Of a stretch of DNA of 64,000 nucleotides, positions 1-8,221 are shown piece by piece. Position 1 is the stretch's first letter; every line of letters starts with the position of its first letter. This DNA comes from Niallia alba. GTDB taxonomy: Bacteria > Bacillota > Bacilli > Bacillales > Cytobacillaceae. The DNA lies in the NCBI RefSeq assembly GCF_012933555.1, contig NZ_JABBPK010000001.1, positions 2,520,001 to 2,584,000 of the forward strand, read 5' to 3'. The position numbers and the translations under genes are program-made. The notes below the pieces were generated by a model. The model was not told where the DNA came from. It saw only the letters and a program-made list of their open reading frames with translations, and made no database searches.

Positions 1-40
1 CAACCAACATAATAAAATAAAACTAATTGGATAATCTATA

Positions 41-285
41 AAAAAGATTTTTTAAGAAGGCCGTTTTCTAAAGGTTTGTTGTTTTTCAATAGAAAAAAAA
101 GAATTAGTTGGAAAAAATGGAGCAGCCGGAATACACGAAGTCGCCACGGGGATTAGCGAGACAGTCTGAGACCCCGGAGGCGAAGCTGAGGAGGCTTAAG
201 CTTAGCCCCACGGAAAGCGAAGTGTATTCCGGCTGCGGGTAATCGCAACAAACTTTACGAAAACAACCTTTAAGAAAAAGTAATC
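41..285. repeat. Dispersed palindromic repeat, copy 1 (MITE-like)
   Basis: This intergenic block is an imperfect palindrome of about 245 bases with no coding capacity. The left arm reads ctaaaggtttgttg (near 68-81) and the reverse complement of the right end reads gtaaagtttgttg. Further in, gcagccggaatacac (123-137) is matched in inverted orientation by gtgtattccggctgc (222-236). The GC-rich core holds gagaccccggaggcgaagctgagg. A second copy lies at 39103-39330. Similar GC-rich palindromes with a gagaccccg core are, from memory, common between genes in Bacillaceae. It may be a non-autonomous mobile element or a structured RNA; no transposase is linked to it here. Confidence 0.75.
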
Positions 286-328
286 TTACAATAAGTGAAT
301 GAAAAAAAGATGAACAAAGGAGGATTTT

Positions 329-835
329 ATGAACCAAAAAATTGTTTCTATTGCTTTTGTGCTGCTAGCCATTTTTTTTCTTACCCATACAAAAGTTGTC
401 CAAGCGGCAACTGGATTGAATATAGGGGATACAGCTCCTAATTTTACACTAAAGGATTTAAGTGGTAAAAAGGTCCAGTTATCTGATTTCAAAGGTAAAT
501 CTGTCATGATTAATTTTTGGGCAACTTGGTGCCCTCCATGTAAAAAAGAGATGCTTGATATAGAAACATTTTCTAAAGAGTACAAAGATCAATGGGTTGT
601 TCTTGCTGTTAATGTTGATGGGGGAAATGAAGAAGGTGTTAGACAATTTATCCAAGAGAGAAAGCTCACCTTTCCTGTAATAATGGATGAAAAAGATGTG
701 GTGGCTAATCAATATCATATACTTAGTATTCCAACAACGTACTTTCTTAATAAGGATGGTGTCATCATTAATAAGGCGTATACTATGTTAACATTTGAGC
801 AAATGAGAGAATTGGCACAAAGTAAAAAAGAATAA
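329..835 (+). CDS. yneN: Exported thioredoxin-like thiol-disulfide oxidoreductase (YneN/ResA/TlpA type)
   Basis: The 168-residue protein begins with a basic and hydrophobic signal or anchor segment (residues 1-27) and then a TlpA/ResA-type redoxin domain. The active-site motif WCPPC places the redox cysteines at 68 and 71, and the cis-proline loop SIPTTYF is present later. Such proteins reduce or isomerise disulfides of exported proteins outside the membrane. The start follows a strong AAAGGAGG site. The neighbourhood (sspN, yneP, yneQ, yneR, plsY) is that of B. subtilis yneN, which supports the name; ResA or StoA would be biochemically similar alternatives. It lies directly after a repeat element, so its promoter may be inside or close to the repeat. 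Confidence 0.8.
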   Translation: MNQKIVSIAFVLLAIFFLTHTKVVQAATGLNIGDTAPNFTLKDLSGKKVQLSDFKGKSVMINFWATWCPPCKKEMLDIETFSKEYKDQWVVLAVNVDGGNEEGVRQFIQERKLTFPVIMDEKDVVANQYHILSIPTTYFLNKDGVIINKAYTMLTFEQMRELAQSKKE

Positions 836-850
836 AAAATGAAAAAGAAT

Positions 851-889
851 ATGTAAGCGCTTTACAAAAAGATTCTAATGTACTATAAT
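851..889 (+). promoter_or_regulatory. SigA-type promoter overlapped by a cre-like site
   Basis: TTTACA (861-866), a 17-base spacer and TATAAT (884-889) form a good vegetative promoter. ATGTAAGCGCTTTAC at 851-865 fits the CcpA cre pattern WTGAAARCGYTTWNN at 14 of 15 positions and overlaps the -35 box, so repression by CcpA on good carbon sources is predicted. The transcript would begin near 896. The first conventional gene downstream is the FbpB-like peptide at 1043; before it lies only a possible 13-codon TTG-started frame (919-960) with an AAGGAG site. Confidence 0.55.
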
Positions 890-977
890 TACAAATGTAG
901 TAATAAGGAGTGCACGCCTTGTTTAATTATCTGAAAACAAAAACTTTTCTAATAGATTAAAAAATTATTTATTTTTA

Positions 978-992
978 TTGTAATAATTATCA
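978..992 (+). promoter_or_regulatory. Fur box upstream of the FbpB-like gene
   Basis: TTGTAATAATTATCA matches the 7-1-7 Fur consensus TGATAATnATTATCA at 12 of 14 defined positions. It lies 50 bases before the start of a protein whose B. subtilis relatives are Fur-regulated, which strengthens the call. The sequence ATATGTTAGTA follows 26 bases after GTAATAAT, an arrangement repeated before the gene at 1581. Confidence 0.6.
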
Positions 993-1042
993 AACTTTTT
1001 GGGAAATATGTTAGTACAAATTTATCTAAAGGAGAATGACCT

Positions 1043-1174
1043 ATGAGAAAACCTCGCAAACGTTCATTTCAAGAATTAGTTTTAGAAAATAAAATGCAAT
1101 TATTAAAGGATAGAGAAGCAATCGAAAAAATTGAAGAACGGTTAGAAAGAAAGCATTTGAAAAAAGTACGTTAA
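1043..1174 (+). CDS. FbpB-family small basic protein (Fur-regulated)
   Basis: A 43-residue, strongly basic peptide opening with a run of Arg and Lys followed by the pattern SFQELVLENK and an acidic/basic helix (EAIEKIEERLERK). This is the signature of the Fur-regulated basic protein B family, thought in B. subtilis to help the FsrA small RNA repress iron-rich enzymes during iron starvation. An AAAGGAG site sits 10 bases before the ATG, and a Fur box lies upstream at 978-992. Family membership rests on the SFxELVxENK pattern and the Fur box. It could alternatively be an unrelated short basic peptide, which I consider unlikely. Confidence 0.7.
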   Translation: MRKPRKRSFQELVLENKMQLLKDREAIEKIEERLERKHLKKVR

Positions 1175-1247
1175 TAAGTAAAGCTAGAAATTACCATCAA
1201 TTTTGCTTGTTCTTTTGTACAAACTATAAAAGAAGGAGTTGATTTAG

Positions 1248-1391
1248 ATGAGTAATCCTAAAAAAGACAGTAAACACTTTGTACCTAGCCATATTGGGAC
1301 AAAATCTAGAAGCTTTGGTGGGAACAAAGGAAAACAAATGCAGGATAAATCAGGACAACATGCACAAGTAATTCAAACAAAAGGCGAATAA
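1248..1391 (+). CDS. sspN: Small acid-soluble spore protein N
   Basis: The 47-residue product has the layout of SspN: a start rich in Asn, Pro and Lys, the segment PSHIGTKSR, then [17 protein letters not shown] close to the C terminus. SspN is a minor SASP made in the forespore. The gene has an AGAAGGAG site and is followed by a strong terminator. In B. subtilis sspN is followed by tlp; no tlp is visible here and a large AAA ATPase gene occupies the next position. Confidence 0.9.
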   Translation: MSNPKKDSKHFVPSHIGTKSRSFGGNKGKQMQDKSGQHAQVIQTKGE

Positions 1392-1414
1392 TTTCTTCTG
1401 TTAAATAGGGCAGC

Positions 1415-1459
1415 AATAGCTTATCTTTTGTCAAGATGAGCTATTTCTGTCTTTTATTT
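1415..1459 (+). terminator. Rho-independent terminator after sspN
   Basis: AATAGCTTATCTT (1415-1427) pairs with AAGATGAGCTATT (1433-1445) around a 5-base loop and is followed by a T-rich tail. Confidence 0.8.
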
Positions 1460-1504
1460 TGTTGGAATAATAAAGCTTAATTAAGATAATTCCTATGAGT
1501 AAAG

Positions 1505-1519
1505 TAATAATCATTAACG
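1505..1519 (+). promoter_or_regulatory. Fur-like box upstream of the double-AAA ATPase
   Basis: TAATAATCATTAACG matches 11 of 14 defined positions of the Fur consensus. ATATGTTAGTA follows at 1531, 27 bases after GTAATAAT (1504), reproducing the arrangement before the FbpB-like gene. A TATAAA-like -10 lies at 1540-1545. Iron-linked control of the ATPase is inferred, not shown. Confidence 0.4.
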
Positions 1520-1580
1520 AAAATAGAGGAATATGTTAGTATAAAAAAGGAATGCTAAATTAATTAAGAGAAGTGAATAT

Positions 1581-3923
1581 ATGAATACTGAAAAAATGAA
1601 AATAAATGTAAGACAACATGATATTTTATCCTTCGAAAAGGAATTTGCAGAGAATGGTTTTGTTAAGGACGAAAAACCGCTTTTAAATAAAATACAAGAG
1701 CTTAATGAAGCACAAAACCCAATTGAGATTTCTCAGTTATTAACGATTGCTGCTTTATCTCGTATGCACGGGAATCAAAAGGATACGATTGCTGTCGCTT
1801 GGTTAAATAAAGCAATTGAGCTAAACTCAGAAAATACAATGGCACTTAAATACCTTTCGCAATATGATTGGAAGAATTTTAGCAGTTTATTGGAACAACT
1901 TGTATTTCCTAATATTCGGGAAACCGATAATCGAACAGCAAAAAGAAAAATCGCTGAGCAATATATTAATAATTGCCGTACCTTTTTAGAACAAATCGAA
2001 GAGGAAGTAGCACATATTAAAAATCAGAAAAAAAATGCTGCTTTGTATGAGAATAAACCGGCTGTTGCTAAGTATGAAGAAATGGAAGAAACGTTAGGAG
2101 AGGTAATCGAGAAAACATCTGCATTACTGAAATCTGCAGAAGAATATGAGGAATCCATAAGTGGTGTTTTTCATACATCCATTTATTATGAAAGTGTAAA
2201 AAAATTAATTGAAGAACTTCAAGAACTAAAAAAAGAATGGACAAACCTATTTATTGAGGAAGAACAAGGTGATGCTGCTTCTCTTTCCTCATTAGAAGAA
2301 CTGGAGCAAATGGTTGGCTTAGATACAGTTAAGAAAAGAGTACGAGATTTTTATCAGTTTTTAAGCTATCAAAAGTCTCGAAAAAAACTTGGCTTTATGA
2401 TTCAAGACGAGTTAAGCTTAAATATGATCTTTACAGGGAATCCTGGTACTGGAAAAACAACATTAGCTCGGTTGATGGCAAAAATTTATCATGAACTTGG
2501 TGTGCTGCCTAGCGCAGAGGTAGTAGAAACCGATCGATCACAATTAATTGGCGGGTATATGGGACAAACAGAAGAAAATGTTCGTTCCGTTGTAAAACAA
2601 GCGGTTGGCGGTGTGTTATTTATCGATGAAGCCTATAGTTTAAAAAGAGAGGGTCAATCTGGCAATGATTATGGGCAAACAGCAATAGATACACTAGTTT
2701 CGTTAATGACAGGTTCAGAATTTGGCGGGAAATTTGCTGTTATTTTAGCAGGGTACCCTGAAGAAATGCGACAATTTTTAGACGGAAACCATGGTTTAAG
2801 AAGTCGCTTTCCTGCATCCAATATGATTCATTTACCAGATTATACTCCTAATGAATTATTAGCAATTGGGGAAAGAATAGTGTCTGCTAACGACTATGTT
2901 TTGACAGAGGATGGAAAAAGAGCGCTTTTAAAAAGAGTGGAGAAGGAACAAGTTGATGAAAGCTTCGGGAATGCCCGTGCTGTTCGAAATATTGTCCTTG
3001 ATGCGATATTTAGTAAAGGTTCTCGTAAATCAAATGATCAGGAAATATTAAAGTATACGTTGTTACAAGAATCAGATTTTGTATGTGAAGAAGAAAACAA
3101 TTCGATTGATCCAGCGAAAGAGCTTAATAATCTGATTGGTTTAGCAAAAGTAAAAGAAGAAATAAAGAAAATAATTGCTTTTGTAAAAGTTCAGCAGCTC
3201 AGACAAACAAAAGCGAAAAAGAATTTACCAATCCAATTACATGCTGTATTTACAGGTAATCCTGGAACAGGAAAAACAACCGTTGCAAAATTATATGCAC
3301 AGTTTCTTAAAGATTGCGGAATTTTGAAAAGAGGTCACTTAGTAGTAACAAGCAGGGCGGATTTTGTTGCCGGCTATGTCGGGCAATCTGCTATTAAAAC
3401 GAGAAAGAAAATAAGAGAAGCACTTGGTGGTGTACTATTTATTGATGAAGCTTATTCCTTATTGGGTACTAGCGGTCAGGATTTCGGCAAAGAAGTTATT
3501 GATACATTAGTAATGGAAATGACGAACCATAATGAGAACTTAGTTGTGATTCTTGCAGGATATCCAAATGAAACAAGCGCTCTGTTACAAAGTAATCCAG
3601 GGCTAACTTCAAGGTTTAAAAAGTTTATCCATTTCGATGATTATTCTCCAGCGGAATTAATTGAAATAATGAAAATGTATGCTGCGAATTATGATTATGC
3701 ATTATCAGATGAAGCAATTACTATGCTTGAAGATCAACTTCCTACTGTTTCAACAGACGGAAATGGTCGATTTGCCACTAATATAATGGATGAGGCAGTA
3801 CAATTACAGGCATTGCGACTTTCTGATCAATTGGAACAAGGGATAAATCCGGATGTATCAACAATTTCAGCAGACGATATTAAATATGTTTTAAATGGAT
3901 ATAGACGGAAATTCGAAGGATAG
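1581..3923 (+). CDS. Double-AAA ATPase of the CbxX/CfqX-SpoVK family
   Basis: The 780-residue protein has a helical N-terminal region of about 240 residues, rich in Glu and Lys with coiled-coil character, then two complete AAA modules. The first has the Walker A motif GNPGTGKTT near residue 286 and Walker B GGVLFIDEAYSL; the second repeats both near residues 559 and 624. Arginine-finger-like SRF segments follow each. B. subtilis SpoVK is about 322 residues with one AAA module, so this is a tandem version; mycobacterial EccA-like proteins have a helical repeat domain with one module. Substrate unknown. It sits between sspN and yneP, ends 16 bases before yneP and is probably cotranscribed with it. 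A Fur-like box precedes it. Confidence 0.85.
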   Translation: MNTEKMKINVRQHDILSFEKEFAENGFVKDEKPLLNKIQELNEAQNPIEISQLLTIAALSRMHGNQKDTIAVAWLNKAIELNSENTMALKYLSQYDWKNFSSLLEQLVFPNIRETDNRTAKRKIAEQYINNCRTFLEQIEEEVAHIKNQKKNAALYENKPAVAKYEEMEETLGEVIEKTSALLKSAEEYEESISGVFHTSIYYESVKKLIEELQELKKEWTNLFIEEEQGDAASLSSLEELEQMVGLDTVKKRVRDFYQFLSYQKSRKKLGFMIQDELSLNMIFTGNPGTGKTTLARLMAKIYHELGVLPSAEVVETDRSQLIGGYMGQTEENVRSVVKQAVGGVLFIDEAYSLKREGQSGNDYGQTAIDTLVSLMTGSEFGGKFAVILAGYPEEMRQFLDGNHGLRSRFPASNMIHLPDYTPNELLAIGERIVSANDYVLTEDGKRALLKRVEKEQVDESFGNARAVRNIVLDAIFSKGSRKSNDQEILKYTLLQESDFVCEEENNSIDPAKELNNLIGLAKVKEEIKKIIAFVKVQQLRQTKAKKNLPIQLHAVFTGNPGTGKTTVAKLYAQFLKDCGILKRGHLVVTSRADFVAGYVGQSAIKTRKKIREALGGVLFIDEAYSLLGTSGQDFGKEVIDTLVMEMTNHNENLVVILAGYPNETSALLQSNPGLTSRFKKFIHFDDYSPAELIEIMKMYAANYDYALSDEAITMLEDQLPTVSTDGNGRFATNIMDEAVQLQALRLSDQLEQGINPDVSTISADDIKYVLNGYRRKFEG

Positions 3924-3939
3924 GTTGGTGAATGAATAG

Positions 3940-4380
3940 ATGGATAACTACTTTATCTCAACAAGAGATATTGAATTATATTATGCGGACACAGATATGA
4001 TGGGGGTCGTATATCATGCTAATTATCTAAAGTTTTTTGAGCGTGGAAGAACGGGGCTAATTGAAGATCTTGGCTATAGTTATTTAGAAATGGAGAATGA
4101 AGGATATTTCGCTCCCGTCTATGATGTGTATGCTGTATATAAAAAGCCATTACGATACGGTGATCAAGCAAAGGTTAAAACATGGGTAGAAACAAATGAT
4201 GGTATAAAAACTGTTTACGGATACCAAATTATTAATCAGGATGAAGAAATTTGTGTGGAGGGAACTACCACTCATATTATAGTGTCGAAAGAAACTTTTA
4301 GACCAAAACCCTTTAAGAAGATTTTTCCGGCATGGTTTAATAAATATGAGGAAATTAAAAAGCAACCGACAGACAAGTAA
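3940..4380 (+). CDS. yneP: Acyl-CoA thioesterase, 4HBT hotdog family (YneP)
   Basis: A 146-residue single-hotdog protein with the 4HBT active-site signature ADTDMMGVVYHANY near residues 16-29; the second Asp (about residue 19) is the likely catalytic carboxylate and the YHANYLKFFE stretch forms the central helix. Members hydrolyse short acyl- or aroyl-CoA thioesters in the cytoplasm. Length and gene order (before yneQ) match B. subtilis YneP. The gene follows the double-AAA gene by 16 bases and precedes yneQ by 23 bases, consistent with one operon ending at the hairpin at 4709. Confidence 0.85.
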   Translation: MDNYFISTRDIELYYADTDMMGVVYHANYLKFFERGRTGLIEDLGYSYLEMENEGYFAPVYDVYAVYKKPLRYGDQAKVKTWVETNDGIKTVYGYQIINQDEEICVEGTTTHIIVSKETFRPKPFKKIFPAWFNKYEEIKKQPTDK

Positions 4381-4403
4381 GAAAGCAAAGGGAGGTTGCG
4401 AAA

Positions 4404-4694
4404 ATGGCTTTTGGATTGAAGAAAAAAGAGCTGGCAGAGTGGAAAAGACAAATAGATAATGGAGAAATTGCTTTTTTAACTCATTATTGGTTGGATGATC
4501 GCTTCCCTGGTTGTAAGACGGTAACAAAAGTTGGTTGTGCCGATCTAGAAAAATTAAAAAACTGGGGAAAGAGGTATGGTTTAAAGGAAGAATGGATTCA
4601 TTATCGAAAAGATGGCTATTCTCATTTTGATCTATTAGGTGATACGCAAAAGAAGATTTTAGAAGAAGAAGGAATCACACATCCTCTGCAATAG
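4404..4694 (+). CDS. yneQ: Conserved protein of unknown function (YneQ)
   Basis: This 96-residue soluble, mixed-charge protein starts with a basic helix (FGLKKKELAEWKRQIDNGEIAF) and contains the motif HYWLDDRFPGCKTVTKVGC followed by a Trp/Tyr-rich stretch. I do not recognise a catalytic motif. It is placed by synteny: B. subtilis yneQ lies between yneP and yneR and encodes a protein of about this size. A GGGAGG site precedes the ATG and the gene ends just before a strong bidirectional terminator. Function unknown. Confidence 0.75.
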   Translation: MAFGLKKKELAEWKRQIDNGEIAFLTHYWLDDRFPGCKTVTKVGCADLEKLKNWGKRYGLKEEWIHYRKDGYSHFDLLGDTQKKILEEEGITHPLQ

Positions 4695-4708
4695 GATGTC
4701 AGCTTTAA

Positions 4709-4757
4709 TAAAAAACAGCGGGATTGAAGAATTATGTTCTTCATTCCGCTGTTTTTT
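4709..4757. terminator. Bidirectional terminator between yneQ and yneR
   Basis: AAAAAACAGCGG and CCGCTGTTTTTT flank a nearly complete inner stem (ATTGAAGAA/TTCTTCAT). A-rich and T-rich ends allow termination from both converging genes. Confidence 0.9.
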
Positions 4758-4788
4758 GTTTAGTAGAGTAATTCATTATTTTAAAAAC

Positions 4789-5079
4789 TTACTGAGCATG
4801 ACGATATTCAGGTTCATTTGCTACTTCATTGAAATCCGCAAATAAATCTTGATCGTCAAAATACCATAAATCTTTTTCCTCGATATAGTAATGAATACCG
4901 TTCTTTTCTGTCTCGACACCAACGTTTACAGGCTGTTCGTTTGAAATACCTAATGAAAATCCTTGTTGTACTGTACTGCATCCACCGTAGCGAGCAAAGA
5001 AACGAACGTAGTCACCATTCTTTAATAACATTTCATCTTTATACCATTCAGCAGCTTTATCGCTAATTACAATTTTCAT
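4789..5079 (-). CDS. yneR: HesB/YneR-family iron-sulfur-type small protein
   Basis: A 96-residue member of the HesB-like family found in Bacillus as YneR. It has the family opening (ISDKAAEWYKDEM) and the GGCSTVQQGFSLGIS loop with a single cysteine instead of the three of true A-type Fe-S scaffold proteins, so it probably is not a classical scaffold. A GTG three codons upstream is possible, but AGAGGTG acts as the ribosome-binding site of the ATG chosen here. It is convergent with yneQ, as in B. subtilis, and is monocistronic. Confidence 0.8.
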   Translation of the reverse strand: MKIVISDKAAEWYKDEMLLKNGDYVRFFARYGGCSTVQQGFSLGISNEQPVNVGVETEKNGIHYYIEEKDLWYFDDQDLFADFNEVANEPEYRHAQ

Positions 5080-5198
5080 TTTTAACACCTCTTATAAGTT
5101 TTGCTCCGATTTGGCAATGAAGCATGTATTTTTAAATTAAATACTATAGATTAATTATAAAGCAATGTAATCTAATTATCGAATAATTGAATTTTCAC

Positions 5199-6350
5199 TT
5201 ATTCAGCTTGTCCTTGCTTTAGCATGTGTTCCATTATCTCTGAATATATAGAAGGTCCATATTTATCGATTGCTGCTTGTGAATCAATTAGTGGATGCAT
5301 TTTATAGTCTCTTTCTGCTTTACTTGAAACGAAGGTAGGATAAAAAGAAGGAGTATCCATAGTAATGCTGGTTGACTTTCCTTTTTTCTTCTTATTCACT
5401 GTAACAGTCATCATGCCGCCAAGATCTCGATACTCCTCGTCTTGTCCTGATAAAAAATTCCCTAGTGAATAGACTACTAAACCTTTTTGGCCGTTTTTTC
5501 CTTCTAACCATTCGAATGGCTGAAGAACATGTGGATGACTGCCAAAAATAATATGAACACCTTCATCTATTAAAAACTGTGCCAATTCTTTTTGTTCCTG
5601 AGAGGGAAAACGCTGATATTCATTACCCCAGTGAACGGCCATCACAATAACATCTGCTTCTTTCTTCGCTCGTTTTATTTCATTACTCATTCTTTTTTTA
5701 TCGATTACATTTACAATATACTCACTTCCTTTTGGGATGGGAATCCCATTTAAGCCATAAGTATAAGCTAAGTAAGCAACTTTAATTTCGTTTTTTTCTA
5801 AAATAACGATTTTATCTTGATCTTCCTTTGTTAAATACGTTCCAACATGGGGAAGACCTATTTGATTTAAGTACTCAATCGATAGCTTTTGGGCATCTAC
5901 TCCACGATCCAATGCATGATTATTTGCGGTGGTGACAATATCAACACCCGCATTTTTTAAACTATCAGCAATTTCATGAGGACCATTAAAAGTAGGGTAT
6001 CCAGATAACCCAATCGATTCACCTGCAACTATTGTTTCTTGATTTGCCAACAACAAGTCTGGTTTTTTTAATTCACTCGTAATATTAGATAACATGTTAT
6101 CAAAATTAAAGTGATCACCCACGCGAGCATCATTATAGACACGATCATGAATTAAAATGTCTCCAATGGCTGCAATTGTAATTTCTTTAGATTCTTCTTT
6201 TGATAAATCATAAGTGTCTCTCCCTGAAATAGGGCGAACCTCATTGAATGAAGAGGATGGATCAGATTTTCCAACATTCATAAGCATTAGTCCACTTATT
6301 CCAATGAGAACTAGCAAGAGTACTAAGAATAGTAGTAAATTTTTTTTCAT
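5199..6350 (-). CDS. CapA-family metallophosphatase-like exported protein
   Basis: The 383-residue protein starts with a membrane-spanning signal anchor and then a CapA/PgsA-type calcineurin-like domain. Visible metal-site motifs are AAIGDILIHDRV, LLANQETI (Asn, Glu), TTANNHALDRG, VHWGNEY and FGSHPHVLQP. PgsA/CapA homologues take part in poly-gamma-glutamate production, but no capB or capC neighbours exist here, so this is probably a stand-alone cell-surface enzyme of unknown substrate. I chose the ATG at 6350 because GAGG precedes it by 9 bases and it opens the hydrophobic anchor; upstream in-frame ATGs lack ribosome-binding sites. Confidence 0.8.
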   Translation of the reverse strand: MKKNLLLFLVLLLVLIGISGLMLMNVGKSDPSSSFNEVRPISGRDTYDLSKEESKEITIAAIGDILIHDRVYNDARVGDHFNFDNMLSNITSELKKPDLLLANQETIVAGESIGLSGYPTFNGPHEIADSLKNAGVDIVTTANNHALDRGVDAQKLSIEYLNQIGLPHVGTYLTKEDQDKIVILEKNEIKVAYLAYTYGLNGIPIPKGSEYIVNVIDKKRMSNEIKRAKKEADVIVMAVHWGNEYQRFPSQEQKELAQFLIDEGVHIIFGSHPHVLQPFEWLEGKNGQKGLVVYSLGNFLSGQDEEYRDLGGMMTVTVNKKKKGKSTSITMDTPSFYPTFVSSKAERDYKMHPLIDSQAAIDKYGPSIYSEIMEHMLKQGQAE

Positions 6351-6483
6351 AAGTAGCCTCTTTTGTTTCTGTATGTCTTTTTTATCACTTTCCATTAAAT
6401 AGCATAACAAAAAAATAATAGTTTGTAATGCATTCAGGTGTATTTTTACATAATAGCGGTTTTTTGAAACTTTCGAATTAGTA

Positions 6484-7320
6484 TTAATTAACCTTAACAT
6501 AAATCGGAAAATGGAAGAAAATTGTAGTACCTTTATTAACTGTACTTTCGACATTCACTGTTCCAGCATATTTCTCAATCAGTTGTTTGCAAACATAAAG
6601 TCCCATGCCTGTTCCATTTTTTTTCGTCGTTTGTAAAGGAGTGAATAGATTACTTAACTGCGTTTTTGACATTCCACAACCACTGTCTTTTATCATTATA
6701 ACTAGGCTTTCCTTACATACTGTTGTAGTAATCCTTACTTCCTTTTGTCTGGAAAGGAGATTAGTTTCTGTTGCTTCAAATGCATTTTTTACAATATTTA
6801 CAAAAATTTGTGTGAGATGTTGTCTATTTACAGTACATAGCGCTTTATCTGCGCAAAAATCAGCAATTAAGTTTATGTCCTTTAAATTTGCTTCACTTTT
6901 AAACACGGGATATAAATTTATAAGCAACTCATTAATAGATAATGGGGTAATTTCATTTGATTGTGATTTGGATAGAGTTAGAAAGTCAGTAATTAGATCG
7001 TTTGCACGCGTAAGTTCTCCGAGCGCAATGTCCGTGTATTGATGAATAAGCGCAATATCATTTGTTTGTTTAATCAGTTGTAAAAAACCACTTACAGATG
7101 TTAGTGGATTACGTACTTCATGCGTAATACTACTAACCATTTTTGCGATATTTTCGCTGTATGTAGTAGAAAGAGACAAGGATTGTAAGCTATCCATTAG
7201 TGTTTTCATGGTTTCTGTTTGCTCCTGAAGTTTTTCTTCTACAAGCTTCCATTTATTTGCAAAGCATATAGTTGCTTGATCGGATATTTTTTTCGTTATA
7301 TTTGAAGTGGTCAATTGCAT
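6484..7320 (-). CDS. Orphan cytoplasmic sensor histidine kinase
   Basis: This 278-residue kinase has a short helical N-terminal segment, the HisKA dimerisation motif SSITHEVRNPLTSVSGFLQL with phospho-acceptor His67, and an HATPase domain with an N box (IVKNAFEAT), G1 (DSGCGMS) and G2 (GTGMGLYVCKQLIE). It lacks transmembrane segments and a recognisable PAS or GAF domain. The HEVRNPLTSVSGFLQL box is typical of Bacillus sporulation-type kinases. No response regulator is adjacent, so Spo0F is a plausible partner by analogy only. AAAGGGG precedes the ATG. It may be cotranscribed with the CapA-like gene 133 bases downstream. Confidence 0.8.
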   Translation of the reverse strand: MQLTTSNITKKISDQATICFANKWKLVEEKLQEQTETMKTLMDSLQSLSLSTTYSENIAKMVSSITHEVRNPLTSVSGFLQLIKQTNDIALIHQYTDIALGELTRANDLITDFLTLSKSQSNEITPLSINELLINLYPVFKSEANLKDINLIADFCADKALCTVNRQHLTQIFVNIVKNAFEATETNLLSRQKEVRITTTVCKESLVIMIKDSGCGMSKTQLSNLFTPLQTTKKNGTGMGLYVCKQLIEKYAGTVNVESTVNKGTTIFFHFPIYVKVN

Positions 7321-7404
7321 TCGCCCCTTTTAGATTATAGTAAAAGGTATGACGAAATAAATCATTTTATGTCATAAAAATACTCTAGGAATACTTGCCA
7401 AATA

Positions 7405-7432
7405 AAAAAAGACCGAAATTGGTCTTTTTTTG
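7405..7432 (-). terminator. Terminator of plsY
   Basis: AAAAAAGACC and GGTCTTTTTT flank a short loop; read on the minus strand the stem is followed by T residues just after the plsY stop codon. Confidence 0.8.
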
Positions 7433-7436
7433 CTTT

Positions 7437-8057
7437 TTATAGCCAGCTTACTTTTGGTTCAGTTTTATTTATGATTCGTTTAATATTTGCACGGTGTCTA
7501 TAAACGACAAAAATAGTGAGAATGGCAAGAATCAAGATTAATAATTTATCATCCCAAAGTATCAGCGAATAAATTAAACCGGCAATTCCTGCAATCATGG
7601 AAGACAATGAAACATATTTGGATAAATAGAGTGTAATAAAGAAGATAGCTATTATGATAAGGAATAAAAGCGGTTCATGTCCGAGTAGGATTCCTGCTGA
7701 TGTAGCAACTGCTTTCCCGCCCTTAAAGCCAGCGAATACCGGATACATATGACCAATTACAGCAAAAACACCAATTACTAGAGGATTTATGTCTACATCG
7801 ATATTCCAAATAAGCGCAACAATTAGAGGTAATACCGTAGCGATTGTTCCTTTTAGTATATCGGAAATCGTTACCGCGAAGCCTGCTTTTTTGCCAAGAA
7901 CTCGGAATGTATTTGTTCCACCTAAATTTCCACTACCATGTTCACGGATATCTATATTATAGAAAGCTTTGCCTATTATTAGTCCAGAAGGAATAGAGCC
8001 AATTAAATAAGCTAGTATAATTAATAGTCCAATAATCAATTTCGTATTCTCCTTCAC
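7437..8057 (-). CDS. plsY: Acylphosphate:glycerol-3-phosphate acyltransferase PlsY
   Basis: A 206-residue polytopic membrane protein with the three PlsY motifs: [11 protein letters not shown] near the N terminus, the phosphate-binding [15 protein letters not shown], and [18 protein letters not shown]. It transfers the acyl group from acyl-phosphate to glycerol-3-phosphate, the first step of phospholipid synthesis in most Gram-positive bacteria. Length and position (B. subtilis yneS next to the yneP-Q-R group) match. The ATG is preceded by GGAG. The gene is followed by its own terminator. Confidence 0.95.
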   Translation of the reverse strand: MKENTKLIIGLLIILAYLIGSIPSGLIIGKAFYNIDIREHGSGNLGGTNTFRVLGKKAGFAVTISDILKGTIATVLPLIVALIWNIDVDINPLVIGVFAVIGHMYPVFAGFKGGKAVATSAGILLGHEPLLFLIIIAIFFITLYLSKYVSLSSMIAGIAGLIYSLILWDDKLLILILAILTIFVVYRHRANIKRIINKTEPKVSWL

Positions 8058-8221
8058 TTATGTATACTATTTGCCTTTATATTGTACCATGTAATTGCTA
8101 AATCTCATCATTTTTTCAAAAAATAATCAATATATTATTCCTTTAATCGGTAAAGCTAATGAGATATAGAGATATAATAGCAAATTAATAAATCGGAGAG
8201 AAAAGTGAATGGGGGTAAAAG

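Noticed and set aside
4150-4527. Minus-strand 125-residue frame across yneP and yneQ
   Set aside because: It overlaps two conserved genes on the other strand and has no family features.
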